Assembly (NCBI RefSeq): GCF_000016665.1
Contig: NC_009523.1
Coordinates: 4,959,501-5,023,500, forward strand
DNA: 64,000 bases
Reading direction: 5' to 3'
DNA from: Roseiflexus sp. RS-1
Lineage (GTDB): Bacteria; Chloroflexota; Chloroflexia; Chloroflexales; Roseiflexaceae
Under the pieces are notes generated by a model, which was not told the origin of the DNA, did not search any database, and saw only the letters and a program-made list of their open reading frames with translations. Of the stretch, positions 1 through 8,178 are shown piece after piece (the stretch's first letter is position 1; each line of letters starts with the position of its first letter). A program made the translations under genes and the position numbers.

Positions 1-635
1 GTGTGGAACAGTTCCGCGTCCGTTATCCTCAGTTTACGGTGTCGATCAAGACGGGTACGACTGCTGAGGTGATCAATCTCCTGACCGAAAGCCAGTGCGA
101 GGCGAGTTTTATCGAAGGCGAACTGGACGGCATTCGTCTGCCGTCGCGCTTCGGGGCGCTGGTGCTGGATACAGTGCAGCAGTACATTGTCGTCGGTCAG
201 GCGCACCCGTGGTGGACGGTCTCATCGCTGAGCATTCAGGCGCTCCATGATCAGCCGGTGATCCTGCGGCAGATCGGCAGCCAGAGTCGGGCGTGGCTCG
301 ATAAACTGCTGAAGGAGCGCCATATTCGCCTGCGATACGTGGGTGAGTTCGACAATCCGGAGACGATCAAACGCGCGCTCCTTGCGGGAAGCGCATTTGC
401 CATCCTGCCCGCCTATGTGGTGCGTCACGAAGTAGACCTGGGGGTGCTGCGTCTGTTGCCGCTGACCGATTGCGAGTTGCAGCGTCAGTTGAAACTGATC
501 TGGAACAAAGAGTGGCCCCTCTCACCGATCACCTACGCCTTTTTGCAGCACCTGACCGATCAGTATCCTGCAATTCACGCTGCGCTCACCATCTCCAGGC
601 GTCATTTGAGGGCGAATAGAACACTTGGGCGATAG
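1..635 (+). CDS. LysR-type transcriptional regulator, C-terminal part (cut by window start)
   Basis: About 210 residues of the effector-binding (periplasmic-binding-protein-like) domain of a LysR-family regulator. The reading frame is open from the first bases, so the N-terminal winged helix lies outside the window. Visible family features are the strand-turn region with TAEVINLL, the hinge segment VGQAHPWW, and GSAFAILPAYVV, which matches the conserved GxGIxxLP turn of these domains. The inducer and target genes cannot be told from this part. The family assignment is fairly safe; the exact subgroup is unknown. Confidence 0.8.
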   Translation, partial: VEQFRVRYPQFTVSIKTGTTAEVINLLTESQCEASFIEGELDGIRLPSRFGALVLDTVQQYIVVGQAHPWWTVSSLSIQALHDQPVILRQIGSQSRAWLDKLLKERHIRLRYVGEFDNPETIKRALLAGSAFAILPAYVVRHEVDLGVLRLLPLTDCELQRQLKLIWNKEWPLSPITYAFLQHLTDQYPAIHAALTISRRHLRANRTLGR

Positions 636-681
636 TGGGAAACCGGCATCGGGGCGCCCCGCTCACAGGAATAGATGTTTT

Positions 682-797
682 GCCCCTGCGTGCCATCTCA
701 CGTTTCAGGCATCAGGACGCTAAAAACCTCCTTCTCCCTGTGTGAGAGAAGGGGCAGGGGGGATGAGGGGCAAAAGGCGCGGGAATGCAGAAAACCA
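682..797. repeat. Dispersed repeat family R1, copy 1
   Basis: A block of about 115 bp built around a CCTTCTCCC / GAGAAGGGG hairpin, preceded by a CCCCTGCGTGCCATCTC-like lead and followed by a GGGGGATGAGG-like tail. Similar blocks occur near 2021-2235 (two in tandem), 23320-23450 and 46345-46555 (two in tandem). It does not code for anything recognisable. It lies between the LysR gene and a convergent DUF3592 gene. Confidence 0.75.
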
Positions 798-844
798 CAT
801 CATCATGCGGGCCCCGGAGTGGCGTCCATCGCCTCTTCCTGGTT

Positions 845-957
845 GAGCAGCCCGCCGGTTGCGTCGAATGCGGGCTGAAAGCCCGCGCACCCTGGCTCTG
901 GCGAGCAGCCCGCCAGTCGTGCCCGATGTGGGCTGGAAACCCGCGCACCCTGGCAAT
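845..957. repeat. Tandem duplication of a GC-rich hairpin unit
   Basis: Two imperfect copies of about 53 bp in direct tandem (about 845-897 and 902-957). Each starts GAGCAGCCCGCC and ends CCCGCGCACCCTGGC, and each contains a GCGGGCTGAAAGCCCGC-type hairpin. The rest of the gap between 636 and 1153 is the R1 copy and a MITE-like end motif at 1062-1080 (see the element at 18538). No gene is seen in the gap. Confidence 0.6.
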
Positions 958-1153
958 TCAGGCAGGATGCTGGGGGAATAGAGAGTAGACCGAAATTCAT
1001 TTCGGTCGCCGTGTGGGGGGCGCGATTCTGGGAGCGTTCAACCTCATCTAATTGACTCAACCTCTATGGGAACTGCTATAGATGCGAGATGGCATCCAGA
1101 TCTGGCATAAGAACGTGCTACGATCGTCTCCGCCGCAGCAGGAGAATGCCGGG

Positions 1154-1621
1154 CTATTTCAGCATCGCTGCCAGCGTGTAGATAAAGCCCATAGCGCCGA
1201 GCATCGTAAAAAAGCCTCCAAATCCAAGTAAGGCATATGGTACCACCCATGCTTCCCACGAATCGATCAATGCCAGCTGTGGCGTTTGCGGGTCGTAACG
1301 TACCTTGACGACATCACCGATGCGGTGTATCGGCGGATTGCCGCCAGACCTGCCCTCGAAGCGAATAACGTCTCCTCTGAACGTGCGAAACTCCACGACC
1401 GGGTAGTAGATCGTTTCTTCTTCGTTATCGTCATCTGAGGTTTCAGTACGTGCGATAAAGTCGACTACCCTGCCCTCCGTTAGAAGCATTGCGGCGATCT
1501 GGTTCTGGGTCGAGTTATACACATACGTTCCCAGGAACAGGAAACCTGATCCAATGACAAGCACAACCAGTCTGACCAGAAGATCGCGGATGCGATTGGT
1601 AGAGCGTGCTTTCGCGTTCAA
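1154..1621 (-). CDS. DUF3592-type membrane protein
   Basis: A 155-residue protein with one transmembrane segment near the N-terminus (residues about 13-30, VRLVVLVIGSGFLFLGTYV) and one near the C-terminus (about 126-150). Between them is a beta-rich domain with the pattern YYPVVEF, then GDVVKVRYDPQTPQLALID, typical of DUF3592. The first strand carries an acidic insert (TSDDDNEEET). Function is unknown; members are small envelope proteins. It stands alone between repeat-rich gaps. Confidence 0.75.
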   Translation of the reverse strand: MNAKARSTNRIRDLLVRLVVLVIGSGFLFLGTYVYNSTQNQIAAMLLTEGRVVDFIARTETSDDDNEEETIYYPVVEFRTFRGDVIRFEGRSGGNPPIHRIGDVVKVRYDPQTPQLALIDSWEAWVVPYALLGFGGFFTMLGAMGFIYTLAAMLK

Positions 1622-1819
1622 TTGCTTTCCTCCGTGCTGTGGTACAGCGGCATCTGGCGCTCACACAAGAAAAGCCTGCGGAAGAAACCGGTAAGGGCGG
1701 GGCGCGGCGGCGCTCTCATTTGTCGGGCGCTCAGGCATCGGTGTCAGGCGTTGTTGAAGATACAACCGGCTTCTGCTCCGATGCGGCTCCGCTACCAATC
1801 GTCGGCAGGAGAACCGATG

Positions 1820-1996
1820 CCGCTCCTCCTTCCTGGATTATTATCGCAATGGCAGGAATACGTGTCAACGCAGATCCGCAGCTCGAGCGCGCCGCGATGG
1901 TGTGTGCTGGCGAGGTGGAGCGTCGGGATCGCGCTGGCGCAGTGCTGTGATTGGCCGGTGTTGTGGCAGCGCTGGCTGTCCATCGGCACAGTGTGA
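1820..1996 (+). pseudogene. Possible N-terminal remnant of an IS transposase
   Basis: The frame reads LLPGLLSQWQEYV and then RWCVLARWSVGIALAQC, which has the flavour of the first helices of IS4/IS701-type transposases common in Chloroflexota. It stops after about 60 residues and runs into repeat R1. No terminal repeats or DDE residues are present. This is a pattern-based guess only. The rest of 1622-2020 shows no gene. Confidence 0.2.
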
Positions 1997-2020
1997 AATC
2001 CCTTCAGGAACAGGTTGTTT

Positions 2021-2235
2021 GAGAAGCCCCTGCGTTCCTTCTCTCGTTTTGGGCTTCAGGACGCCCAACCCTCCCTTCTCCCCTTGTGGAAGAAGGGGGT
2101 AGATGTTTTGGCACGCCCCTGTGTGCCATCTCCCGTTTCAGGCAGCAGGACGCCCAGACTCCCCCTTCTCCCCGCGTGGGAGAAGGGGGCAGGGGGGATG
2201 AGGGGCAAAAGCGCGCGGGAATGCAGCAAACCGCG
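2021..2235. repeat. Repeat family R1, two tandem copies
   Basis: Two copies of the R1 block follow each other, at about 2027-2100 and 2115-2235. Both have the CATCTCCC/TTCTCTCG-like lead, the CAGGACGCCCA motif and the CCCTTCTCCCC / GAAGAAGGGGG hairpin. Only the second has the GGGGGATGAGGGGCAAAAG tail, and it shares the downstream GCGGGAATGCAG with the copy at 682-797. Noncoding. Confidence 0.75.
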
Positions 2236-2285
2236 CATCGCGCCCAAGAACGCTGCCCTTGAGAGCGCACGCGGGGGGCGGGGGG

Positions 2286-2405
2286 GTCTTTGAGTAATTA
2301 TTCCGCTATAGCCCGCGCAGGCGGGCTTCGCCCTGGCTAGCCGAGGGCTTCAGCCCCACGGCCAGCACAGTATAGCGGATTTATTTCTCAATCTTCATCA
2401 GCCCG
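2286..2405. repeat. Dispersed repeat family R2, copy 1
   Basis: A block of about 120 bp that recurs at 18807-18927 with high identity. It begins GTCTTTGA, contains the hairpin GCCCGCGCAGGCGGGC and the motif CCGAGGGCTTCAGCCCCACG, and ends with ATTTCTCAATC-CATCAGCCCG. It is bounded by CGNTATAGC-like sequences in opposite orientation. This copy supplies the stop codon and last codons of the truncated toxin at 2381-2554. Confidence 0.75.
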
Positions 2406-2554
2406 CACTTCAGCCGCGAGCCGGCGAAGTGAGCGAAGCGGTCGGTTGGCAGCATATGTTGGGCGGCTTTGTAAACCTGCCGTGCCCGCTGGCAGATTTT
2501 TGGCGGCAAAGCCTGGTAATGTTGCCAGAATGAGAGGGTGGTTTGCGATTTCAT
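2381..2554 (-). pseudogene. Truncated RelE/ParE-like toxin fragment
   Basis: A 57-residue frame beginning MKSQTTLSFWQHYQALPPKI and then CQRARQVYKA. This matches the N-terminus of a common toxin-like family of about 90 residues (MKS-T--FW--Y-ALP--I---AR--Y). After residue 30 the similarity ends; the rest is encoded by unrelated sequence and the end of repeat R2. The core strands and catalytic part of the toxin are missing, so this should be inactive. Its ATG overlaps the stop of the upstream small gene by an ATGA overlap, as in antitoxin-toxin pairs. Confidence 0.5.
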
Positions 2555-2679
2555 GAATGTTCGATGAAGTTCCCCTGTTCGTCGAACATTGGCACTACTT
2601 TACCCTCATTGATCTCGACTTCGACTGCTGCCACCAGTGCTGCCAGCTTATGATCGTCGGTTGACGCAAATTTGGACAC
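2551..2679 (-). CDS. Small antitoxin-like protein paired with the truncated toxin
   Basis: A GTG-started frame of 42 residues (an in-frame TTG lies at 2688 and a stop just before it), ending EINEGKVVPMFDEQGNFIEHS. Its stop overlaps the start of the toxin-like fragment at 2554. It is short for an antitoxin and may itself be only the C-terminal remnant of one. The assignment rests mainly on its position and overlap. Between 2690 and 2909 nothing else is recognisable. Confidence 0.35.
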   Translation of the reverse strand: MSKFASTDDHKLAALVAAVEVEINEGKVVPMFDEQGNFIEHS

Positions 2680-2909
2680 AACGACCAATCAATCCAAAAC
2701 ACCCTTGCCCACAACACGCCCTTTTTGCATCTCGCAATACTACTGCATTCCATTGTAGCACGACGGCGCCCAAACCTGGACAAACCCCACGCCGCTCACT
2801 GTGGATCGACGCCGGATCAACCCACCCATCCACGCCGTCGCGTTCGCGGTGGTGGTGAGAACCTCGCGCATAGGTGGACTCATCGTCTGCAAGGACCCCG
2901 CAACACCCC

Positions 2910-3728
2910 TCATCGGTCAATCTCCTTCCGCCAGGGGATCGCGCCCGGTCCGACCCCTTCGACGCTCCGTGCGGCGATGCATGCGGCGAAATGCGCCGCT
3001 TCGAGTGGATCGCCGGTTTCATCCAGGCGCACCAGCAGCGCAGCGGCGAAAACATCACCGGCGCCGGTTGGATCGCGCTCAATCGCCGGGCACGCCTCGA
3101 TGTGGTGCGGCTGACCATTGAGAAACAGCGTCGCCCCTGCCGCGCCGCGGGTCAGCGCCACCAGCCGGCAGTGGCGCGCATAGGCGCGTGCGCGTTCCTC
3201 GTCGAACTGGAGATCTTCGATGCTCATGATCAACGCATCGATCCGCTCGAGCAGACGCGGCGACGGCGTCCAGGGTCGGTACGTAATGCGCGCCGGAAGC
3301 GGCGCACGCCAGGCGCGCATCATGCCCTGCGGCGTCATGCCCAGGAGCGCACCAGGGAACGCATCCACCAGTGGTTCGGGAGTCTCCGCCAGGATCGGCG
3401 CAAGATGCACAATGCGCGCCGCACGCCAGGCAGGCGGCACGTGCTCGATCGTCAGCACGCTGGAGACGGCGTGCAGCGTCTGCACTCGCCCCTGCGGGGT
3501 GTAGCGATTCTCGAACACCGGCGTTTCCATCGTCGGAACGAACGCCACCTCGATACCGCCATCCCAATCGCCGGGGATCGTCGCCTGCGCCGAGACGACA
3601 CCCACCCGCCGCCCCAACCGATGCGCCGTGAGGGCGGCGTAGAGCGCGGTGCCACCCGGCGCAAACCCGCCATCAGGCAGCAGGTCGCGGGTCATATGCC
3701 CGATCAGGAGATAGTCTGGCGTTTGCAT
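2910..3728 (-). CDS. PfkB-family sugar/nucleoside kinase
   Basis: A 272-residue ribokinase-fold kinase (start ATG at 3728; a TTG nine codons upstream is possible). It has the N-terminal GGTALYAALTAHRLG glycine-rich region and the diagnostic C-terminal signature DPTGAGDVFAAALL with the catalytic-base Asp and anion hole. It should transfer the ATP gamma-phosphate to a sugar or nucleoside-like alcohol. It is slightly shorter than ribokinase (about 300) because the lid region is reduced. The substrate cannot be inferred. It is co-directional with and about 80 bp downstream of khpB. Confidence 0.85.
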   Translation of the reverse strand: MQTPDYLLIGHMTRDLLPDGGFAPGGTALYAALTAHRLGRRVGVVSAQATIPGDWDGGIEVAFVPTMETPVFENRYTPQGRVQTLHAVSSVLTIEHVPPAWRAARIVHLAPILAETPEPLVDAFPGALLGMTPQGMMRAWRAPLPARITYRPWTPSPRLLERIDALIMSIEDLQFDEERARAYARHCRLVALTRGAAGATLFLNGQPHHIEACPAIERDPTGAGDVFAAALLVRLDETGDPLEAAHFAACIAARSVEGVGPGAIPWRKEIDR

Positions 3729-3804
3729 GGAAAGAAAAAAAGCGGGAAAGCGCAACCGGCGCTGAAACCGGCGCTCGCTCCCGCTCCTCGCTACCGTGTC
3801 ACTG

Positions 3805-4494
3805 TCACGACCGTTTTGCCGGATAGATCACAACCTTGCGGTTCTCCCCCTCGCCACTGCTCTCGGTATACACCGTCGGGTCGGAACGCAGCGCAAGATG
3901 AACAATACGTCGCTCATAAGCGCCCATTGGTTCGAGCATCAACGGGCGTCCACTCTGTCGCACCCGTTCCGCCATGCGCCGCGCCAGCCCTTCGAGCGAC
4001 TCCTGGCGACGCTGACGATAATTCCCCACATCAACAACGATCTGCGGCCATTTTTGCACCCGACGACTGACCAGGAGATTGACCATGAATTGCAGCGACC
4101 GCAGCGTCTCGCCGCGCCGCCCGATGAGCAGGCTCATCGCCTCCTCATCGGCGCCCTCGATGTGGAGCGTAATCGTTTCTTCAGGTTCACCGTGCTGATC
4201 GGGAACAGTGCTGACGACCGCCGTGACGTAGGCATGGATATCCATGCGTTCAAGAATGTCCTCCAGAATCTGGCGGGCGATCTGATCAACCGGACCGGTT
4301 GACGCTCCACGCGACGCTGCCGGCGCCTCATCGGCTTCGTCTTCGACGACGGTCACGCGCACGAGCGCCTCATCGCCATTGCCGCCCGGTTCGAGCACCT
4401 CGATAGCCACCTCATCGCGATCTTTGCCAAGTTGCGCCAGGGCGAGACGAATTGCTTCCGCTACTGTGCGTGCGCTGATTTCGATACGTTTCAT
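3805..4494 (-). CDS. khpB: RNA-binding protein KhpB/Jag (Jag-N, KH, R3H)
   Basis: A 229-residue protein starting MKRIEISARTVAEAI, the Jag N-terminal domain. A KH domain follows at about residues 80-150 (LIGRRGETLRSLQFMVNLL carries the GxxG-type loop), then an R3H domain at about 155-228 (RRQESLEGLARRMAERV, then MGAYERRIVHLAL with the Arg-x3-His pattern). It binds RNA, with KhpA in many bacteria, and is linked to cell division and envelope control. It follows yidC by 57 bp in the conserved rpmH-rnpA-yidC-khpB order. The ATG at 4494 was chosen because the Jag-N domain starts there. Confidence 0.92.
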   Translation of the reverse strand: MKRIEISARTVAEAIRLALAQLGKDRDEVAIEVLEPGGNGDEALVRVTVVEDEADEAPAASRGASTGPVDQIARQILEDILERMDIHAYVTAVVSTVPDQHGEPEETITLHIEGADEEAMSLLIGRRGETLRSLQFMVNLLVSRRVQKWPQIVVDVGNYRQRRQESLEGLARRMAERVRQSGRPLMLEPMGAYERRIVHLALRSDPTVYTESSGEGENRKVVIYPAKRS

Positions 4495-4551
4495 GGAACC
4501 CTCGGTTGGAGTATGGCATCCGCGCGCCAATGCGATCCGACGGATCGAATA

Positions 4552-5544
4552 CTATTTGCGCACTCTCCGGCGTCGCGGCGCCGCCTGTCGCACCTCCGAT
4601 GGTGCAGCGCTTTCAGTCGATTGCGCTGGTGACTCACCTGCCCCGCTGCGCGGCTCGGTCAGCGGACGGAGAACTTCCCAAAAGTCGACTTTTTGCGCTG
4701 GCTCATCTGTCGCAGATGCGCTTCCACTGCCGGTTGAGGACGCTGCCGCCTGCACCGACGGCGGCGGAACAGGCGGAAAGAGACCGCCGTCGGTTGGCAG
4801 GAACTTGAGATAATTGGCGAGCGATCCCCAACCAGAAATAACGTACTGCTGAATGATCGACAGGATGCTGCCGACCACCCAGTAGAGCACGGCGCCACTT
4901 GGGAAGATGAACCCAATATACCCGAACACAATCGGCAGGATCAGCATCGACTGCATCATCGCCTTCTGTTGCGGATCCTGCACCCGCGGCGTCGCCATCA
5001 ACTGCACAATGAGTTGAAAGATGACCGACAGGATCGGCAGGATGTAGTACGGGTCGGTCTTCCCCAGGTCGGGCAACCAGAGGAAACTGCCCGCCAGTTG
5101 CGGTTGACCGAGGGTTGCACTGGCGACACCCACTGCAATCCCCTGCTCATTGAGCACGCGCAGCATGGCGCTGCCGGCATGTTCGGCGGGCGAGACGCGC
5201 GTCAGGTTGATGACTGCCTGATAAACTCCCAGGAAGATAGGCAGTTGCAGCAGCATCGGCAAACACCCGCCGACCGGGTTGACCTTATACTCGCGGTAGA
5301 GACGCATGGTCTCTTCCTGGAGTTTCTGGGGATCTTTGCCATACTTGCGCTGCAGCTCCTTCATATGCGGCTGCAGTTCCTGCATTTTGCGCGACGACTG
5401 GAGCGACTTAATCGTCAGCGGCAGAATGACGATGCGCGCAACAATCGTGAACAGAATGATGGCAAACCCGGCGCTGCCCGTCCAGCGATAGAAGGTCAGC
5501 AGCACCTGCTGAAGGAATTCGACGAATGCAAGCCAGATCGGCAT
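4552..5544 (-). CDS. yidC: Membrane protein insertase YidC/Oxa1
   Basis: A 330-residue inner-membrane insertase of the Gram-positive/Oxa1 type, without the large periplasmic P1 domain of proteobacterial YidC. Five membrane segments are visible: about residues 20-40 (FAIILFTIVARIVILPLTI), 95-115, 150-180, 195-215 and 220-240. The hairpin QSSRKMQELQPHMKELQRKY lies between TM1 and TM2, and the conserved Arg of the hydrophilic groove is in TM1 (VARIVILPL). The tail is rich in Pro/Ser and ends RRRRVRK, a basic ribosome-contacting tail. It inserts membrane proteins alone or with SecYEG-SecDF. Confidence 0.95.
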   Translation of the reverse strand: MPIWLAFVEFLQQVLLTFYRWTGSAGFAIILFTIVARIVILPLTIKSLQSSRKMQELQPHMKELQRKYGKDPQKLQEETMRLYREYKVNPVGGCLPMLLQLPIFLGVYQAVINLTRVSPAEHAGSAMLRVLNEQGIAVGVASATLGQPQLAGSFLWLPDLGKTDPYYILPILSVIFQLIVQLMATPRVQDPQQKAMMQSMLILPIVFGYIGFIFPSGAVLYWVVGSILSIIQQYVISGWGSLANYLKFLPTDGGLFPPVPPPSVQAAASSTGSGSASATDEPAQKVDFWEVLRPLTEPRSGAGESPAQSTESAAPSEVRQAAPRRRRVRK

Positions 5545-5630
5545 AGCGATGTATCCTTACCACACGCAACTGCACGTAACGTGTGTATTCTAGCGCATTT
5601 TTGAAGGTCTGTCAGTAGTGGGCGCGCATG

Positions 5631-5999
5631 TCATCCCATGTCGGACTGACCGCTATCGGACGCCTGCAACACGCCAGCGCGCTGAAGCGCCTGCTGCACC
5701 AGCGCCTGGAGTTGCGGAAAGGCTATCTCTGCAAGCGCGGGTGAGCGTGCGATGAAGACAATATCCCAGCCTGGAACGATCTGCGGATACAGGAGGCGCA
5801 CCGCTTCACGCACCCGACGACGGATCCGGTTGCGTGTCACTGCGCCCCCCAGTCGTTTGGGCGTCACGAAACCGCAGCGTGACAGGCGACGCCGGTTTGG
5901 AGCGGCATTAAGCATCAGCATCCCCGCGTCCCAGGTGCGACCATCGCGGCGTACCCGCTGATACTGTTCCGGCGTGCGAAGGCGATAGGCGCGTTTCAT
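5631..5999 (-). CDS. rnpA: Ribonuclease P protein component
   Basis: A 122-residue basic protein beginning MKRAYRLRTPEQYQRVRRDG. It has the RNase P protein signature NRIRRRVREAVR at about residues 58-69 and CGFVTPKRLGGAVTRN before it. It binds the catalytic RNA and helps 5' processing of pre-tRNA. The ATG at 5999 gives the usual length and start; an upstream in-frame start would overlap rpmH. It lies 64 bp after rpmH. No yidD gene is present between it and yidC, unlike many genomes. Confidence 0.93.
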   Translation of the reverse strand: MKRAYRLRTPEQYQRVRRDGRTWDAGMLMLNAAPNRRRLSRCGFVTPKRLGGAVTRNRIRRRVREAVRLLYPQIVPGWDIVFIARSPALAEIAFPQLQALVQQALQRAGVLQASDSGQSDMG

Positions 6000-6063
6000 C
6001 ACAGGCTGTGGGCGAGTGATTTGGAGAGACGGGGTCATACCCGCTGCCCACAGATCGACGGGA

Positions 6064-6237
6064 CTACCGATGCCCGCGACGGATCTGACGACGCTCATCG
6101 CTGACAGTCAGGCGGTAGCGCCCCTGCAAGCGGCGGCGGCGGAGCACTGCACGACCATCTTTGGTTGCCATGCGCGCCAGAAAGCCGTGCTTTCGGCGGC
6201 GCGGAATGCGTTTGGGTTGCCATGTTCGTTTGGGCAT
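6064..6237 (-). CDS. rpmH: 50S ribosomal protein L34
   Basis: A 57-residue protein, [20 protein letters not shown] and onwards, with the L34 signature ([20 protein letters not shown]). It is somewhat longer than the usual 44-46 residues because of a C-terminal extension ending RRQIRRGHR, as in some deep-branching bacteria. It heads the rpmH-rnpA-yidC-khpB cluster. dnaA is not next to it and no DnaA-box cluster is visible upstream, so this is not an obvious replication origin. Confidence 0.95.
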   Translation of the reverse strand: MPKRTWQPKRIPRRRKHGFLARMATKDGRAVLRRRRLQGRYRLTVSDERRQIRRGHR

Positions 6238-6338
6238 CGGTATCAACCTCACACAATACAACCGCAGTATGCGCATCGATCAGGCATACCGCATTTCCTG
6301 TCATACGCTACTGCCGCGCAGCATGCGGCGCAACACTT

Positions 6339-6365
6339 GACCGGCGCGGCAATGCCGCGCCGGTC
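6339..6365. terminator. Perfect GC-rich hairpin between the S1-domain gene and rpmH
   Basis: GACCGGCGCGGCA is followed, after one base, by its exact reverse complement TGCCGCGCCGGTC, a 13-bp stem. It lies downstream of the S1-domain gene and upstream of rpmH, both on the minus strand. No U-run follows on the minus strand, so it could be a pause or processing site rather than a classical intrinsic terminator. Confidence 0.4.
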
Positions 6366-6402
6366 CTGGCAATTATACCCGCTCAGGAAATGGCATGTCA
6401 AG

Positions 6403-6571
6403 AATGACTTCGCTGCAAACACGCACCGCTGAGACGCCGAGGGCACAGAGAACTCTCCAAACGAACCATGATGGATGCACGGCGCAGCATGCGGGTGCGT
6501 GACTCGCGATGAAAGTCGCCGCTGCAAACGCTGCACCGCAGCGGTGACCTGCCCTTATTTGCAGCGGACTC
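6403..6571 (-). repeat. Dispersed repeat family R3, copy 1
   Basis: About 169 bp that read on the minus strand match 59141-59309 on the plus strand over the whole length. Shared segments include AGGGCAGGTCACC, CGAGTCACGCAC, GGTTCGTTT, CGGCGTCTCAGCGGTGCGT and TTGCAGCGAAGTCATT. Noncoding. With the hairpin at 6339 it fills the 340-bp gap between rpmH and the S1-domain gene. Confidence 0.8.
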
Positions 6572-6578
6572 AAGAATC

Positions 6579-8123
6579 CTACTCATCATCGAGTTGCTGC
6601 AACGTGCGCCGGATGGCATCGCGCTGACGGCGAAGGTGACGATCGTCCATATCATCGTCATCTTCCTGGCGACGACGGCGTTCGTTGCGCCGTGATCCGC
6701 CGAACTTCGACATCAAATCCTCGATGGTTGCATTCCCGCTGAAATCGTCTTCATTATCAGCCGAGCGGTATGTTTCAGGCAGGCGTTCCCCAGTGCGCCG
6801 CGACTGGCGTTCTTCACGCGGCGGACGCCCTTCCCCACGTGGACGCTCCCCGCGTGGACGCTCCTCACGGGGACGTTCCTCGCGGGGACGCTCCTCGCGG
6901 GGACGTTCCTCGCGGGGCGGCAACTCACGCGGCGTATCCTCCAACCGCAGACTCAGGCTGATGCGCTTGCTCTGCGGATCGACGTCGAGCACCCGCACCT
7001 GCACCCTGTCGCCAACCTTGACGACATCCTCCACCCGCGCCACGTGCGTGTTCGACAGTTCAGAGATGTGCACCAGACCGTCGCGCCCGACGCCAATATC
7101 GACGAACGCACCAAACGGCGCCAGACCGCTGATTGTCCCTTCCAGAATCTGCCCCTTCTCCAGTTGCTGGAGTTTCTGCCCGCGCTGCGCCCGCCGCAGG
7201 CTCAGGCTGATCCGCGCGCCGGCTGCATCGACTTCCAGCACCTTGAAGGTGTAGGTCTGCCCGACCTGAACCACATCTTCCGCCTTTTCGACACGCCCTT
7301 CCGCCAGCTCCGAGACATGCACCAGACCGTCTTTGCCGACGCCGATATCGACGAACACGCCAAACGGCGCCATCCCGGTCACCGTCCCTTCAACATTGTC
7401 ACCGACTCGCAGCGCAGCCAGCTTCTCGTAATCGACTTCCGGCTTCTTCTTGCCGCGGCCGCTGCGCGGTTCGGCGCTGCGCTCTTTTGTGCGCATCGTC
7501 AGACTGATACGGCGCCCGTCGGGTTCAACACTTTTGACCCGTACTTTGACCGTATCGCCAATCTTGACCAGGTCGCTGGGTGACTCGATCCGCGTATCGC
7601 TCATTTCTGAAATATGCACCAGACCGTCTCGCCCGACGCCAATATCCACAAAAATGCCATACAATGCAATAGACGTCACCCGTCCTTCCAGTTCCATACC
7701 CGGCGCCAGGTCTTTCACCCGTCGTGGTCGCCCCGGAGTTTCCTCAGCCGGCGCCTGATAACTCGCTTCTTCGGCGGGAGGCGCCGCCGCGCTTGCAGAC
7801 CCGGCGTCGTCCGTCACCGGCGAGGCGTCAGCGTGATCGGTCTCCTCCCCTTCGCTGCCGTCAGACGATGCGACGCCTTCATCCGCTGCATGCCCCCCGG
7901 CGTCACCTGCTGTTTCGGCAGTTGGGGGCGATGACGCGACACCTCCGTCCGCTTTGCGCCCCCCGGCGTCACCTGTCGTTTCGGCGGTCGGGGGCGATGG
8001 CGATTCTATTGCTTGCTGCTGAGGAGGCGCTTCTGCCTCAACCACTGCCACGCCTGGTGCAGCAGCCGGCAGATCCCCCGGCAGTTCATTTCGCTCTTCG
8101 ACGGGGCGCTCCTGATCGGTCAT
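6579..8123 (-). CDS. S1-domain RNA-binding protein (ribosomal protein S1-like) with disordered ends
   Basis: A 514-residue protein (ATG at 8123) with three S1 OB-folds at about residues 140-210, 228-300 and 312-382, each with the pattern G-VT-I--YG-FVDIGVG-DGLVHISE. It binds single-stranded RNA and probably helps mRNA loading or decay. The N-terminal 130 residues are acidic and contain a duplicated AGDAGG-type segment. The C-terminal 120 residues are highly charged with a repeated EERPR pentapeptide encoded by about seven 15-bp units at 6830-6915. Canonical S1 has four to six domains, so calling it rpsA is plausible but not certain. Confidence 0.85.
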   Translation of the reverse strand: MTDQERPVEERNELPGDLPAAAPGVAVVEAEAPPQQQAIESPSPPTAETTGDAGGRKADGGVASSPPTAETAGDAGGHAADEGVASSDGSEGEETDHADASPVTDDAGSASAAAPPAEEASYQAPAEETPGRPRRVKDLAPGMELEGRVTSIALYGIFVDIGVGRDGLVHISEMSDTRIESPSDLVKIGDTVKVRVKSVEPDGRRISLTMRTKERSAEPRSGRGKKKPEVDYEKLAALRVGDNVEGTVTGMAPFGVFVDIGVGKDGLVHVSELAEGRVEKAEDVVQVGQTYTFKVLEVDAAGARISLSLRRAQRGQKLQQLEKGQILEGTISGLAPFGAFVDIGVGRDGLVHISELSNTHVARVEDVVKVGDRVQVRVLDVDPQSKRISLSLRLEDTPRELPPREERPREERPREERPREERPRGERPRGEGRPPREERQSRRTGERLPETYRSADNEDDFSGNATIEDLMSKFGGSRRNERRRRQEDDDDMDDRHLRRQRDAIRRTLQQLDDE

Positions 8124-8178
8124 GACCAACCGTCCTCCTGGTTTAGTTGCCTGTACTTTACCTTATCTCAACCACACA

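Noticed and set aside
5631-6098. Longer start for rnpA at 6098
   Set aside because: It would overlap the end of rpmH and add 33 residues unlike the family; ATG 5999 gives the normal start and length.
6064-6578. Possible replication origin beside rpmH
   Set aside because: rpmH-rnpA often adjoins dnaA/oriC, but no dnaA gene and no cluster of DnaA boxes were seen; the gap holds repeat R3 and a hairpin.
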